DNA of 64,000 nt from Bacillota bacterium (GCA_021820485.1 JAKADO010000001.1:19363-83362), one strand, 5' to 3'. Shown: positions 28,790-38,990, counted from the first letter of the stretch. A program made the numbers and translations. The notes: generated from the sequence alone by a model not told the origin.

Positions 28790-28941
28790 TGCGATGCTGG
28801 GGGGCCACCTGTCAGCCGACGATAGTGCATGGTAGTATAGGTTTGGTGAAAACGCATGGAGAACGCTTTAATCGGCGGAATTCCTTTCGAATGCCCAATG
28901 TCCACCAGGGCGTTAGGCGCTCTCGAATCGCCCGCACTTTA

Positions 28942-29877
28942 ATGAAGCACGGTGGACGCCCCCAATATGACGCAGATCTGATTGCCAGTGCGCATTTGGC
29001 GCGCCGGTCAATTGCCGATCAGTTCCCCGATCTAGAGGCCGAAGACGCAATCGCGTTCGGCGAGGGATGGGACAACTGGATTTACCGTGTGGGTGACTGG
29101 CTCTTCCGATTTCCCCGCCGCCGCATCGCGGTCCCGCTAATGGAGCGGGAGATGGCCATCCTGCCCCGACTAGCCCCGCGTTTGCCACGACCCATTCCTC
29201 AGCCAGTCTTCTTCGGGGTTCCTAGCCCTCGCTATCCCTGGCCGTTTTTTGGGTACAGCGCCGTTCAGGGAGCACCCGTGGCCGTGACACCTTTGGATCC
29301 CGGCAAGCGTTCCGCCTCCGCAGGGCAGTTGGCGGATTTTCTGCAGGCGCTGCAAACGGTCGAGGCCAGCGAGGCAAGCGCCTGGGGAGCAGGGGAACCG
29401 ACTTTGGGGCGCCTGGACATCGGACGGCTAAAAGAACGGTTCGAGGTGTGGTTAAGTGCGGCCGTGGTCCGGGGACTAGCTGATGCTGACGCCGCGTGGG
29501 TGAGCGAGTTCAGGCAGGCCGAAGCCCCACCTCTGTCGCTGGATTGTCCGGTTTTGGTGCATGGTGACCTGAACTTCAAAAATGTATTGTTGGAGCCAGG
29601 CGGTGAATTGGCCGGGGTGGTAGACTGGGGAGACCTCCATCTAGGTCATTGGGCCGAAGATTGGATGTTCGCGGCGGGATATTTCCCCCCGGCCGGGCAG
29701 GAGATTTTTCGGACCCGGATCGGTGCCTTCGACGAACGGCTTTGGAGGACCGCGCGGGCGGTAAGCATCTTTGTGTACCTGATTGTGTTGGTCTCTGCCA
29801 GCGATATGGGGCACGTCAAAGACGTGGCGGAGGCGCGCTGGCAATTGCGCAACATGGCCGCGACCCGAGGGAGCTAA
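28942..29877 (+). CDS. aminoglycoside/macrolide phosphotransferase family kinase
   Basis: LVHGDLNFKNVLLEPGGELAGVVDWGDLHLGHWAEDW (APH HGDLxxxN...DW). Confidence 0.85.
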   Translation: MKHGGRPQYDADLIASAHLARRSIADQFPDLEAEDAIAFGEGWDNWIYRVGDWLFRFPRRRIAVPLMEREMAILPRLAPRLPRPIPQPVFFGVPSPRYPWPFFGYSAVQGAPVAVTPLDPGKRSASAGQLADFLQALQTVEASEASAWGAGEPTLGRLDIGRLKERFEVWLSAAVVRGLADADAAWVSEFRQAEAPPLSLDCPVLVHGDLNFKNVLLEPGGELAGVVDWGDLHLGHWAEDWMFAAGYFPPAGQEIFRTRIGAFDERLWRTARAVSIFVYLIVLVSASDMGHVKDVAEARWQLRNMAATRGS

Positions 29878-30061
29878 GCGAGGCGGTCATGGAGAGACCA
29901 TGACTACCTCATTGGACCTCCTTTGGTCCCGCAACGGATGGACCTGTTCCCGGAGAGAGATTCTCCCATTAGAATGGATTTGGAACCCCTGTGAAGAACT
30001 TCCACAAAAGCCCTCGGTTCTAGACCGGAGCTTTCCGATGTCGTTATGAAGAGGTGAACAT

Positions 30062-32050
30062 ATGGCAACTGAACAAGTCAAGCGTCCCGTTCAAGCAGAG
30101 GATTACTGGAGATTGAAGACCATTCATGACCCGCTCATCACCAAAGATGGCCGTGTGGCCGCCTATTTCGTCGAACAGGCCGTAGAGCAGAAGGACCGCT
30201 ATCAGCGCAGCATTCATGCAACCGACTTGTCTCGTAAAAAGACCGGTGTACTGCAGGATCCGGGCGACAACGCACGGGGGTTGGCTCTGTCGCCAGACGG
30301 CACCCGCGTCGCTTGGTTGGCTGACCACGACAAGCTGAGCCACGTTGGGGTGGCGAATCTCGAAGACATCATGGCCCAGGCGGATGACGGGCCATCCGAC
30401 GGCTTGGACATCCAAGTCCTATTCGAACAACAGGTGTTGGGCGAGGTCCTGCACTGGTCGCCCGACGGACAGTCCCTGTTTGTGTCCCGCGTGCGCGTGG
30501 ACGAGAGCAAGAGCGGCATCCGAGTGTATACGGCCGCACGGTATAAGGCCGACGGCTCGGGTTTGGTTGATCCGGTCACTACGGAGGTTTGGAACGTATC
30601 CCTGGATGGCGCGCTGCATCGCCGCATCCTCTCTCGCCCCGGCGCCATCCTGACGTCGGCCGTGTCGCCCGACGGACGCTGGTTGGCCTTTACGGCCGCG
30701 CATACGGATGAAACCCTGGTGTTCATACAGGATTTGTTTCTCACTGACGTGTCCACAGGCGAAACTCGAACCATCTTTTCCGGACAAGGGATGACGATGC
30801 TTCCTACGTTCAGCCCGGATAGTCAGCAAGTGGTCTTCCTCGCTTCGCGGGGCGATTTGCTGACAGACGAGACCGTATCGGTATGGAAGGTCGACGTGAA
30901 CGGCGGACCGGCCACGAATCTGGTGCCCAATTTTGATCGGCCCGCTATGGCCATGGGCCAGAGCGACCTCCGTTCGGCCATGAGTGTCTCCGCTCCCTGC
31001 TTCACGGCTTTAGGCGACCGTGTTCGGTTTTTGGCCACCGACCGTGGTGTATCGAGACTTTACGAAGTAGGCCCGGCTTCCGGAGACCCGAAGATTGTAA
31101 CGCCCGATGATCGTCTGGCGGTGGGCCAATATGCGCAGGCCGATGACGGATCGATAGTCTATACCGCCACTGATTCCACCTCTCCAGACGAGTTGTATTG
31201 GCTGAATCCTGAGGGCCAAGAGCTCCGGTTGACAGCGCTGAATCAGGAGCTCAGTGAGTCCTGGGACACCCGACCCGTACAGCCTTTCCACTTTAGCGGT
31301 GCCGATGGTTGGGCGGTGGAGGGCTTCTTGCAATTGCCCCCGGATGTGGCAGGCGACGGCCCGTATCCTCTAGTACTCGAGATTCATGGTGGCCCACGTG
31401 GCAGTTTCGGGTACGGATTTAAGTTCGACACACAGGCTATGGCGGCCAAGGGCCTTGCGGTCCTCTATGTGAATCCTCGCGGGAGCGACAGCTATGGTCG
31501 CGATTTTGCCAACGCCGTCATTAACGACTGGGGAAACAAAGACTACCAGGACTTGATGGCCGCAGTTGACGCGGCAATCGAACGCGGCTATGCGGATCCA
31601 GACCGGATGGGTGTTACTGGCTACAGCTACGGCGGCTTTATGAGCAGTTGGGTCATTGGCCACACCGACCGCTTCAAAGCGGCCGCCCCGGGCGGCTGCG
31701 TCAGCAACCTGGTCAGCTTTCACGGCACCTCGGACATCGGGTGGTATTGGGGGCCGTTGCAGCATGCCGCCACAGTCTGGGAAAACATGCTGCATTTGTG
31801 GGCCATGTCTCCCTTGGCCTATGTGCAGAACGTCAAGACCAAGACTCTCCTCTATCACGCCGAAGGCGACGACCGCTGCCCGATTGGCCAAACTGAGGAG
31901 TACTACGCTGCCTTGAAGGCCAGAGGCCAGGATGTCACCTTCGTTCGATATCCAGAAGAAAGCCACGTGGGCCTGTGGCTTGGCTCAACCCCCAGCCTTC
32001 GAGTGGATGTGGTGCGCCGGGTGAGTGACTGGTTTGCCACGGCGCTCTAA
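30062..32050 (+). CDS. S9 family (prolyl oligopeptidase/acylaminoacyl) peptidase
   Basis: MGVTGYSYGGFMSSWVIGHTDRF catalytic Ser region; YHAEGDDRCPIGQTEEYYAALK; N-terminal propeller. Confidence 0.9.
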   Translation: MATEQVKRPVQAEDYWRLKTIHDPLITKDGRVAAYFVEQAVEQKDRYQRSIHATDLSRKKTGVLQDPGDNARGLALSPDGTRVAWLADHDKLSHVGVANLEDIMAQADDGPSDGLDIQVLFEQQVLGEVLHWSPDGQSLFVSRVRVDESKSGIRVYTAARYKADGSGLVDPVTTEVWNVSLDGALHRRILSRPGAILTSAVSPDGRWLAFTAAHTDETLVFIQDLFLTDVSTGETRTIFSGQGMTMLPTFSPDSQQVVFLASRGDLLTDETVSVWKVDVNGGPATNLVPNFDRPAMAMGQSDLRSAMSVSAPCFTALGDRVRFLATDRGVSRLYEVGPASGDPKIVTPDDRLAVGQYAQADDGSIVYTATDSTSPDELYWLNPEGQELRLTALNQELSESWDTRPVQPFHFSGADGWAVEGFLQLPPDVAGDGPYPLVLEIHGGPRGSFGYGFKFDTQAMAAKGLAVLYVNPRGSDSYGRDFANAVINDWGNKDYQDLMAAVDAAIERGYADPDRMGVTGYSYGGFMSSWVIGHTDRFKAAAPGGCVSNLVSFHGTSDIGWYWGPLQHAATVWENMLHLWAMSPLAYVQNVKTKTLLYHAEGDDRCPIGQTEEYYAALKARGQDVTFVRYPEESHVGLWLGSTPSLRVDVVRRVSDWFATAL

Positions 32051-32335
32051 ATCGTCCACCAGTTATGGAGAGGCGGCTTGCGTCTCGGGACACGGTCACC
32101 TCTCTTTTTCCTCCTGCCCGACCATGTTGTGCAACGCTGCATTCCATGAGCCTCCTCGTGGTGCGCTTGTCTGGAAAGCTGTCCCTCGCGCTCCCGGCGG
32201 CGCCCGGTCGTCGGGGAGACCCCTCCGTCTCGGAACAAGGGCGGTGTCCAGTCAGCAAATGTTGACGTCTTAGGAGGGAGGGGGAGAACCGGAGAGTTGC
32301 GTTTGCAGCACTTGATCACGGGGTCCCAAGACCAC

Positions 32336-32671
32336 CTACAGCTGTAGGTGGGCGGTGCCACCTCGCCTTCGCCAGGAAAGCGTGTACAGGACGACCGTCT
32401 TTCCGTTTGCCGGGAAGTTTCTCGGCACGCCTAACCATGGACCGGTGTAGATGTGAGTGGTCTGCTCCAGTTCAACCCCATGGACAATCGTCGCGCCCAC
32501 TCCGGGGCGGGTCAATAGGTCCTGTACGAGTGCCGGGTGCCGATGTCCAAAGCGAGAATTGGCTATAGCGGATGCTGCTGGCGAGGTCCGCGGTTGCACC
32601 CCGCCAATCCATACGATGGCCGCAATCAGTACCGGGACTGCGACTGCCAGTGCGCGCCTTATGGACACCAT
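32336..32671 (-). CDS. hypothetical secreted/anchored protein
   Basis: N-terminal signal-anchor MVSIRRALAVAVPVLIAAIVWIGGV. Confidence 0.4.
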   Translation of the reverse strand: MVSIRRALAVAVPVLIAAIVWIGGVQPRTSPAASAIANSRFGHRHPALVQDLLTRPGVGATIVHGVELEQTTHIYTGPWLGVPRNFPANGKTVVLYTLSWRRRGGTAHLQL

Positions 32672-33197
32672 CCCCCTTCATATCCCATAACGCCACCATT
32701 ACCAGATGTGTGTCCAGAAAGAAGCCCATCGTGGGCTTATACAGGCATTCGGGCCGTCCTTTTCATTCAATCCCACATGGTTTTCGGTGAGGCCCAGCGA
32801 TAAGGATTCCGCCTGCGGTCCTAGACGGGAGGCGGGATATCCCGCTTGGGGGAGCCCCAATCTTCCGGATTGCCTGATCTTCTAGCGATGTGCACCTGTG
32901 TCGCCGCCAGACCACGGGGTTGCGAAACGAAGGGGCGTAGGCCGCTCTTGAGAAGTCCCGAACCACCACGACTGATATGCCGACAATTGAGGCCCGAGCC
33001 AACCACTGGTAGCCGTCGGGCGATCGCGGGTTGGCGAAGCGTGTCGGTTCACCGTCGTACGGTACAAACAACATGCTAACTGTAGTGAGATAACGTTGAC
33101 TATTGAATTGATTGAAGCCCTTTTAAGCCCCCTAAGGAAATATGACACGACCGATCTCTCCTGATAGTCTAAAGACATTCAAGGGAGAGACAATCAA

Positions 33198-33467
33198 ATG
33201 AGTCCAACTTATACCGGTGAATTTAAGTCGCAAGTCCTCCGTGAGGTGCAAGAGACGGGGAATGCCAGCTTAGTGGCCCGTCGCCATCAAGTGAAACCCG
33301 AGACGGTACGCCGATGGGTGCGTGAGGCCAAACGGGAGGCCCATCCCGATCCCGATGCCCTGAGCCTGGCCGACGAAAACGAACGGTTGAAAAGGCTTCT
33401 CGGGGAGAAAGACCTGCAAATCGCGATATTGCAGGATCTCCTGAAAAAAAAGGGGATCCGTCCGTGA
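33198..33467 (+). CDS. IS3-family transposase OrfA
   Basis: MSPTYTGEFKSQVLREVQETGNASLVARRHQVKPETVRRWVREAK; leucine-zipper-like C-terminus. Confidence 0.9.
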   Translation: MSPTYTGEFKSQVLREVQETGNASLVARRHQVKPETVRRWVREAKREAHPDPDALSLADENERLKRLLGEKDLQIAILQDLLKKKGIRP

Positions 33468-34417
33468 CCGAATTGTGCGAACAGGTGGAGGCTTGGCGTG
33501 ACCAGGCTCCCCACGCTTCCGTGAAGGCTCTCTGTGCCGCTGTGCAATTGCCGCGTGGGACGTTTTATGCCTGGAGCCAGCGGCAACGCCAATCGCATCG
33601 GGACGGACGCCGCCAAGCGCCGGGGCGTGCGCCCCGGGGATATAGTGTGATGCAGGATGGCACCAAAATTCCCGATGGGCAGATCCTCGATTGGATCGTG
33701 GAGATTCTCGAGACCGACAACCCCCAATACGGCTACCATAAAATCACCTGGGTCTTGCGCCGCCGTTATCGGTTGGTCATTAGCTTCAAGAAAGTCTACC
33801 GACTGCTGAAAAGCATGGCCTTGTTGTGGCCCCAATGGCGGCGCAAAGCGCCGCATCCACGCCGTCTGGCACGGAATTGGGTGGTCACCCGGCCGAACCA
33901 ACTGTGGGAGACGGACATCACTTATGGTTACATCGCGGGCGAAGATCGCTTTTTTTACCTGCAAGCCATCCTCGATGTGTGCGATCGGCAAATCATCGCC
34001 TACCATATCGGCTTATGTTGCCGAGCCGCAGACACAGCGCGCACCCTGGCCCAAGCTGTGAACCACCGGCGACCACAATGGGGCGCCGAACCGCCCGTGA
34101 TCCGAACTGACAACGGGCCGCAATTTACGGCCCATGCGTTCGAAGCCCGCTGTGAGGAGTTGGAGCTCGTGCATGAGCGCATTCCGGTCGCTACCCCGAA
34201 CATGAATGCCTTCATTGAATCCTGGCATGCCCAGCTGGAACGGGAATGCTTGGCTCAGGAATTCACCACGTTCGCGGAGGCGTACCATGCGGTGAGCCAG
34301 TGGATTCAGGACTATAACGGACGGCGGCTTCACGGGAGTCTCAATTTTTGGTCTCCCCTCGAGATGGCAGCACGCGTGGCCGCCGGGCTAGACCAGTGGA
34401 CGCCGGTGAGGGCGTAA
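33464..34417 (+). CDS. IS3-family transposase OrfB (DDE integrase core)
   Basis: NQLWETDITYGYI...IRTDNGPQFTAHAFE...NAFIESWHAQLERE; -1 frame relative to OrfA. Confidence 0.93.
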   Translation: MTELCEQVEAWRDQAPHASVKALCAAVQLPRGTFYAWSQRQRQSHRDGRRQAPGRAPRGYSVMQDGTKIPDGQILDWIVEILETDNPQYGYHKITWVLRRRYRLVISFKKVYRLLKSMALLWPQWRRKAPHPRRLARNWVVTRPNQLWETDITYGYIAGEDRFFYLQAILDVCDRQIIAYHIGLCCRAADTARTLAQAVNHRRPQWGAEPPVIRTDNGPQFTAHAFEARCEELELVHERIPVATPNMNAFIESWHAQLERECLAQEFTTFAEAYHAVSQWIQDYNGRRLHGSLNFWSPLEMAARVAAGLDQWTPVRA

Positions 34418-34467
34418 AACGCCAAATCGCGGCCTCACGCCGCGAAAAAGATCGCTAGTTTCATGCA

Positions 34468-34726
34468 AATGGGGGCGGAACCGCCCCCATTGACCCAGAA
34501 TAAAACTGACGGGGAGCTCGGTTTGTTGGGATGCGGTTTTGGCGTAAGACAGCATGTTGTTTATGAATGTAGTTTGAGTGCTGTCACACGCCGAAGGTGG
34601 TGATGCGGGAAACGAGCAACCAGAGCTGGAAGTCGACCCGGGGCAGCCGTTGGTTGAGGACCCCGCACAATCCGATGTGCTACAGGTTTGCCCCGACAGT
34701 TCGCGTACGGTGGGTAATGTATTCAT
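34468..34726 (-). pseudogene. 5' fragment of a glucosaminidase-type peptidoglycan hydrolase truncated at IS3 boundary
   Basis: DSTQTTFINNMLSYAKTASQQTELPVSFILGQWG resembles glucosaminidase N-terminus (FI..M..YA..AS..TG.PVS.ILGQW). Confidence 0.5.
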
Positions 34727-35072
34727 CGTCGACGGATAGGTGCCGTAAATGGCGTAATATCTGAGCAGGTTTGCGAGCGCCCGGCAGGAGGACACGGAGA
34801 AGTGTATTTTTACCCTAATAGGCGCTGGGGGGAGCAAACGTCCTCTGCGGGGAGCCCGCGTCCTCGCTCGGCGGGCAGACACCGCCAGACGAAGCCTGTG
34901 AGGTCTGCGGACTCCGCAAGGAGTCGAGAAAACCCGTGAGGGATGATTGTGGATTTTTCGGGCCAGGCGCTCCGGCAAGACGCCATGGAGGAACGCGCTC
35001 GAATCTGCGTAGTGCCGCTGCCCACGTAGGCGATGGCCGGGCCCCCCTGGGCGGAGGGCCCCGACACGTTGA

Positions 35073-35564
35073 CTAGTCCGCTGACGGACACAATTGCACG
35101 TTGACCACGGCGGCCTGGCAGTTGGGGCAGGAGACCATGCCGGTGACCGTGATGATGAACTCCTCGGCACCAATCCTGATTTCAGGACTCAACTGCGGTT
35201 CGAACCCAGCGTACCGCGCGTTGCAGGTCAGAGATGGCGTGCACGGCAACTGGGCGGACAGGGTTGCGGGCGGTGTGGCGACGGTGGCGACAACACTTAG
35301 GTATGTCTCGCACTGAGCGCTCAACGGTTCGCCACTGGACGCTTCAACAGCGGTGAAATCGACGGTGACATCGGCCGACACCAGCACCTGAGAGTCGCTG
35401 ACGGCAGAGACGGTCGATTCTTGGATAACGCAGTCGGTTACCGTCACATCTTCCAAAGGGTTGGAAACTCTGTAGTCGCACACGCCGATCATTTGCACTG
35501 CAGAAATGGCAACGCTGGCGATGTCCGTGCAGAGTTCTTGGCATTGTTGAGGCGGCATGGCCAT
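35073..35564 (-). CDS. hypothetical Cys-containing beta-rich protein, paralog A
   Basis: CNARYAGFEP...FIITVTGMVSCPNCQAAVVNVQLCPS; shared motif with next ORF. Confidence 0.6.
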   Translation of the reverse strand: MAMPPQQCQELCTDIASVAISAVQMIGVCDYRVSNPLEDVTVTDCVIQESTVSAVSDSQVLVSADVTVDFTAVEASSGEPLSAQCETYLSVVATVATPPATLSAQLPCTPSLTCNARYAGFEPQLSPEIRIGAEEFIITVTGMVSCPNCQAAVVNVQLCPSAD

Positions 35565-35577
35565 AAGTATTCCCCCT

Positions 35578-36078
35578 TTATTTTACGGCTGGTAGGCAAG
35601 ATTGAACGACGACATATGGAACCGGGGAGCAGGCGACGCAGGTCACGTCTCCAACGAGGTGCACGGTGAACTGCTGTAGCCCTGATGTGGGATCGACGCC
35701 AGCATAGCGGGCTGTGCAGGTAAAGTTCCCCGCACAGTCAGGCGGAGAGACGAGTGTCGCGCCGTGGGTCGGGAGCAACACCTCGGTGAAAAAGATGTCG
35801 CCCTCGATGGTGGTGGTGCCATGAAATGTGAATCCGTCAATGGTTCCTTCAAAGGCGATATCCAAGGCAACCGCCACGGTAATTCCAACAGCGCGGGAGG
35901 ACACCTCCGTAAAGAAGACGTCGGTGACCGCGCAGCCGTTGACTACGACGTTGGAGAGCGTAACGCCGTCGCTCGAAAACTGAACCACGCCGCTAACGAT
36001 GGGGATGTCTTGGGTGACGTCGCTCGCCTCTGAAGCACAGATGGCAATACAGCCTGGGGGAAGAGGACCGATGGGCAT
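35578..36078 (-). CDS. hypothetical Cys-containing beta-rich protein, paralog B
   Basis: CTARYAGVDP...FTVHLVGDVTCVACSPVPYVVVQSCLPA; RBS-like aggaggtg upstream. Confidence 0.6.
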   Translation of the reverse strand: MPIGPLPPGCIAICASEASDVTQDIPIVSGVVQFSSDGVTLSNVVVNGCAVTDVFFTEVSSRAVGITVAVALDIAFEGTIDGFTFHGTTTIEGDIFFTEVLLPTHGATLVSPPDCAGNFTCTARYAGVDPTSGLQQFTVHLVGDVTCVACSPVPYVVVQSCLPAVK

Positions 36079-36347
36079 TTTTACACCTCCTGAAATTAAC
36101 GCTGATGGTATGTTATGGAATTTTGGCAGGGGGGTTCCTGTAGCCTCTCGAGAAGCATGGTTCGTTTGCGGTTGGGCGGGAGCATCCGCTGCGCATCGTT
36201 AATTCGAAAACCAGAGTTTGCGCGTCTGACACGAGTCACAAGACCACCGGAAGCGGTTCCTCGGGTCCTTCGTTTCCCGCTAGCGAATGGCGGTGTGCCG
36301 TCCCCGGTAACCGCGCCTTCCTTTGCGGCGTTTTTTGGGTATAGCGC

Positions 36348-38297
36348 ATGGCCATGAAGGAGTACGATTTTATGCGGAGAATTGCGGTGGCGGCCACTGC
36401 ATTGTTGTCAGTTCTGGTCTTCTGCGGCTGCGGTGCCGCCGAGGCTCGTGCCCCTTCATCAACGACGGCCCTCATCAAGCCTGCACACACGGTGCAGGCT
36501 CAGGTGCAACCGGCATCACATCCCCCTTCCGGATCGCCGATAGCCGTTCAAGCCCTGTCGCCCACCACCGCGGTCGCGTTGGTCATGCACGGAACCATGG
36601 TGCAACTGGCGATTACCACCGACGCGGGACGCGTGTGGTCCCGTCGCGCCGGGATTTTCGTTCCCCGGTATGCCGACGCTGCGATGGATTTCGTCAATCG
36701 CTCCACGGGGTTTGTGTGGGATAACCAGACATTGTGGAAGACCACCAGTGACGGCGCCAGCTGGCAGACGTTGAATCACCAAGGATTTACCGCTGTAGAT
36801 TTCGCGACTCCGCGGGCGGGATTGGCGATTCAACAGAACGGTGCGGTGCTATGGTCAGGGGATGGCGGGCTGCGGTGGTCGACGGGCCTTCAACAACAGG
36901 GCCTAACCATGACGGGGGTCGATTGGGTGAATCCGAGGCTTGCCTACGCCTCGGGCGTGACCCATGCCGGTCCCATCTTGTGGCGGAGTGTGGATGGGGG
37001 GCAAACCTGGCAAGTGGTATTCTCCGGAATCCAGTCTCCTGCGATGGCCACGGCTTACGCGGCGTATGACCAGGCGATGGGCTTTGCGGCCACGCTGCGC
37101 CCCACCTTCAACACGTCGGCTCGCGTGATGTTCACCACCCCACAGGACGGTTGGCTGGACGTCTTTGACGGCAGCTTTCTCGCCACGGGTATCTTCCACA
37201 CCACCGATGGGGGTGCGCAGTGGACCTATGCTTGGGGCAACAGCGGGTGCGCAATGGGGTGCAACAGCATGGGCGGCGGCCTGTATCCGGCGGCATATTT
37301 TGGGCCTCGAAATGTTTGGCGGTTCAACGGCACGGGGATTGACTACTCGGCCGACGCTGGTGCCTCGTGGACCAAAGGGCCTGCCTTGCCGTTCGGGGGC
37401 GAAGGTGCCAGCCAGGCGGTGCGCCAAGTATCGTTTGCCAGCCCAAGGATTGGATGGTTTGCCGCGAACGGAGCGATTTACGGCACTACCGACGGCGGAC
37501 GACATTGGACCCGGGAATGGCCGATCGGTCCGCATTCAGCCGCGTTGGCCGCCTTTTCCGCCCATGGGTACGGTTGGCTGGTCACGCAAGGCGGCAGCAC
37601 GTTATGGGTCACGACGAACGAAGGGAAGTCGTGGAACCCTTTGACCGAAAACTTTGGTTCCGTCGTCGCGTTAGATCTTTGGAGTCCCCGGGAAGGCCTG
37701 GTGTTGACCACCGGCGGCACGGGGTGGATCACGAAAAACGGTGGCCGCACCTGGACCTGGTGGCATGTGCCGGCGCAATTTCAATCCGGAGTGCAGCAGG
37801 AGAACTGGGTTCAGATGCTGAACCCGCGCGACGGGTGGATGGAGGCAGGATTCGCGTTGTGGACGACGCGTAATGGGGGGAAGAGTTGGCACAAAAGCTC
37901 ATCGGTGCTCGCAGGACCTTTCGGCGCGGACTTTGTCTCGCCGTCCACGGGATGGGCGCTCACCGGACTCAAGAAAGGAAAGCCAACGACCTGGTACTAC
38001 CGGGCCATGTCTACCACGGACGGTGGTCGCCAGTGGGTTACCCATGGGACCTGGCCCATGTTGGGTACGCCGGCTGAGCTTGCCTTTGCGAGTTCGTCGC
38101 GGGGTTGGATCGTCATTCGGAACGGGTTGCTGGCCACGACCGACGGCGGAGCCCGTTGGACGCAGATTCGCTTGCCCGGTGTGGAACCCGCCTCGGTGTC
38201 GGCATCCGAGCATGTTTTGAGTCTAGTGACGATGAATGGTCGTTTGATCATTAGCACCAACGGGGGCACCCGTTGGACAACCATTATCAATGGGTAG
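36348..38297 (+). CDS. Ycf48/BNR Asp-box beta-propeller lipoprotein
   Basis: About 13 (S/T)x(D/N)(G/A)xxW Asp-box-like repeats (TTDGGAQWTY, TTDGGRHWTR, TKNGGRTWTW...); lipoprotein-like N-terminus VFCGCG. Confidence 0.8.
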   Translation: MAMKEYDFMRRIAVAATALLSVLVFCGCGAAEARAPSSTTALIKPAHTVQAQVQPASHPPSGSPIAVQALSPTTAVALVMHGTMVQLAITTDAGRVWSRRAGIFVPRYADAAMDFVNRSTGFVWDNQTLWKTTSDGASWQTLNHQGFTAVDFATPRAGLAIQQNGAVLWSGDGGLRWSTGLQQQGLTMTGVDWVNPRLAYASGVTHAGPILWRSVDGGQTWQVVFSGIQSPAMATAYAAYDQAMGFAATLRPTFNTSARVMFTTPQDGWLDVFDGSFLATGIFHTTDGGAQWTYAWGNSGCAMGCNSMGGGLYPAAYFGPRNVWRFNGTGIDYSADAGASWTKGPALPFGGEGASQAVRQVSFASPRIGWFAANGAIYGTTDGGRHWTREWPIGPHSAALAAFSAHGYGWLVTQGGSTLWVTTNEGKSWNPLTENFGSVVALDLWSPREGLVLTTGGTGWITKNGGRTWTWWHVPAQFQSGVQQENWVQMLNPRDGWMEAGFALWTTRNGGKSWHKSSSVLAGPFGADFVSPSTGWALTGLKKGKPTTWYYRAMSTTDGGRQWVTHGTWPMLGTPAELAFASSSRGWIVIRNGLLATTDGGARWTQIRLPGVEPASVSASEHVLSLVTMNGRLIISTNGGTRWTTIING

Positions 38298-38422
38298 GGC
38301 AATCCCCCGTGTCACCAGGATTAAGGGAGCCGCCAGGGCGCCGAGACCGTGGCGCTTCGGCGCAGGGAAATGCGCGATATTCGCGAAGATTCAATCGATC
38401 AACGTCATTGAGTGAGGTTTCT

Positions 38423-38896
38423 ATGATGCGGGAGCTGCTGCATATTGAGCCCTATTCCGATGTCCATGAGGCGGGGTGTCGTGATGTCCTGAAGCGCATC
38501 TTTGGCGACGATGATCAATCGCAAGGGTACTATCGCCTGACCCCTCGGCGGACCGTGGTCGCGCTCCTCCAGGATCAGCTCATCGGATTCGCGAGTGTCT
38601 GGGCCAATTTCAATCACCCAGATACCCTGCGGAGCGGCGTGGTGGTTCTCCCCCTTTATCGCCGGCAGGGGGTGGGTGGTCAGTTATGGGAGGCGTTGCT
38701 GCAGACATGGAGCAATGGCCGTTCTCTGGTGACGTCACTTTGGGAGACACAAGTCACGGGACATGCGTTTGCTGTGCACTGCGGGTTTAGCCAGCTGTCG
38801 CTGGAATGTGATTCGACGGACCCGTGGAGCCATGAAGTCTTGGACAGGTTCCCGTTTGGCCCGGCTCCGACATGGATTACGTTACGGCGGAACTAG
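38423..38896 (+). CDS. GNAT-family N-acetyltransferase
   Basis: VVVLPLYRRQGVGGQLWEALLQTW. Confidence 0.75.
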   Translation: MMRELLHIEPYSDVHEAGCRDVLKRIFGDDDQSQGYYRLTPRRTVVALLQDQLIGFASVWANFNHPDTLRSGVVVLPLYRRQGVGGQLWEALLQTWSNGRSLVTSLWETQVTGHAFAVHCGFSQLSLECDSTDPWSHEVLDRFPFGPAPTWITLRRN

Positions 38897-38990
38897 GGCC
38901 GTTCTTCCAGCATATTTGGGGGGCGCAAGCGAGTCGGAATTCGAATAGGCAGCACCTGTCGACGTGACGGAAATGAAGGTGGGGTTTTAG

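Larger units (their letters stand above)
33143..34467 (+). mobile_element. IS3-family insertion sequence (boundaries approximate)
   Basis: OrfA/OrfB pair; TG...CA ends with related subterminal CGATCT motifs (tgacacgaccgatct / agatcgctagtttcatgca). Confidence 0.6.

Noticed and set aside
34469-34488. TGGGGGCGGAACCGCCCCCA palindrome as an independent operator
   Set aside because: Lies exactly at the IS3 right junction, more likely tied to the element boundary; kept only as a note in the IS finding.
34388-35173. 261-aa - strand ORF as one protein
   Set aside because: Only the part from about 34726 down to 34468 looks coding; the N-terminal part overlaps paralog A's stop and IS sequence at the other end is included by chance.
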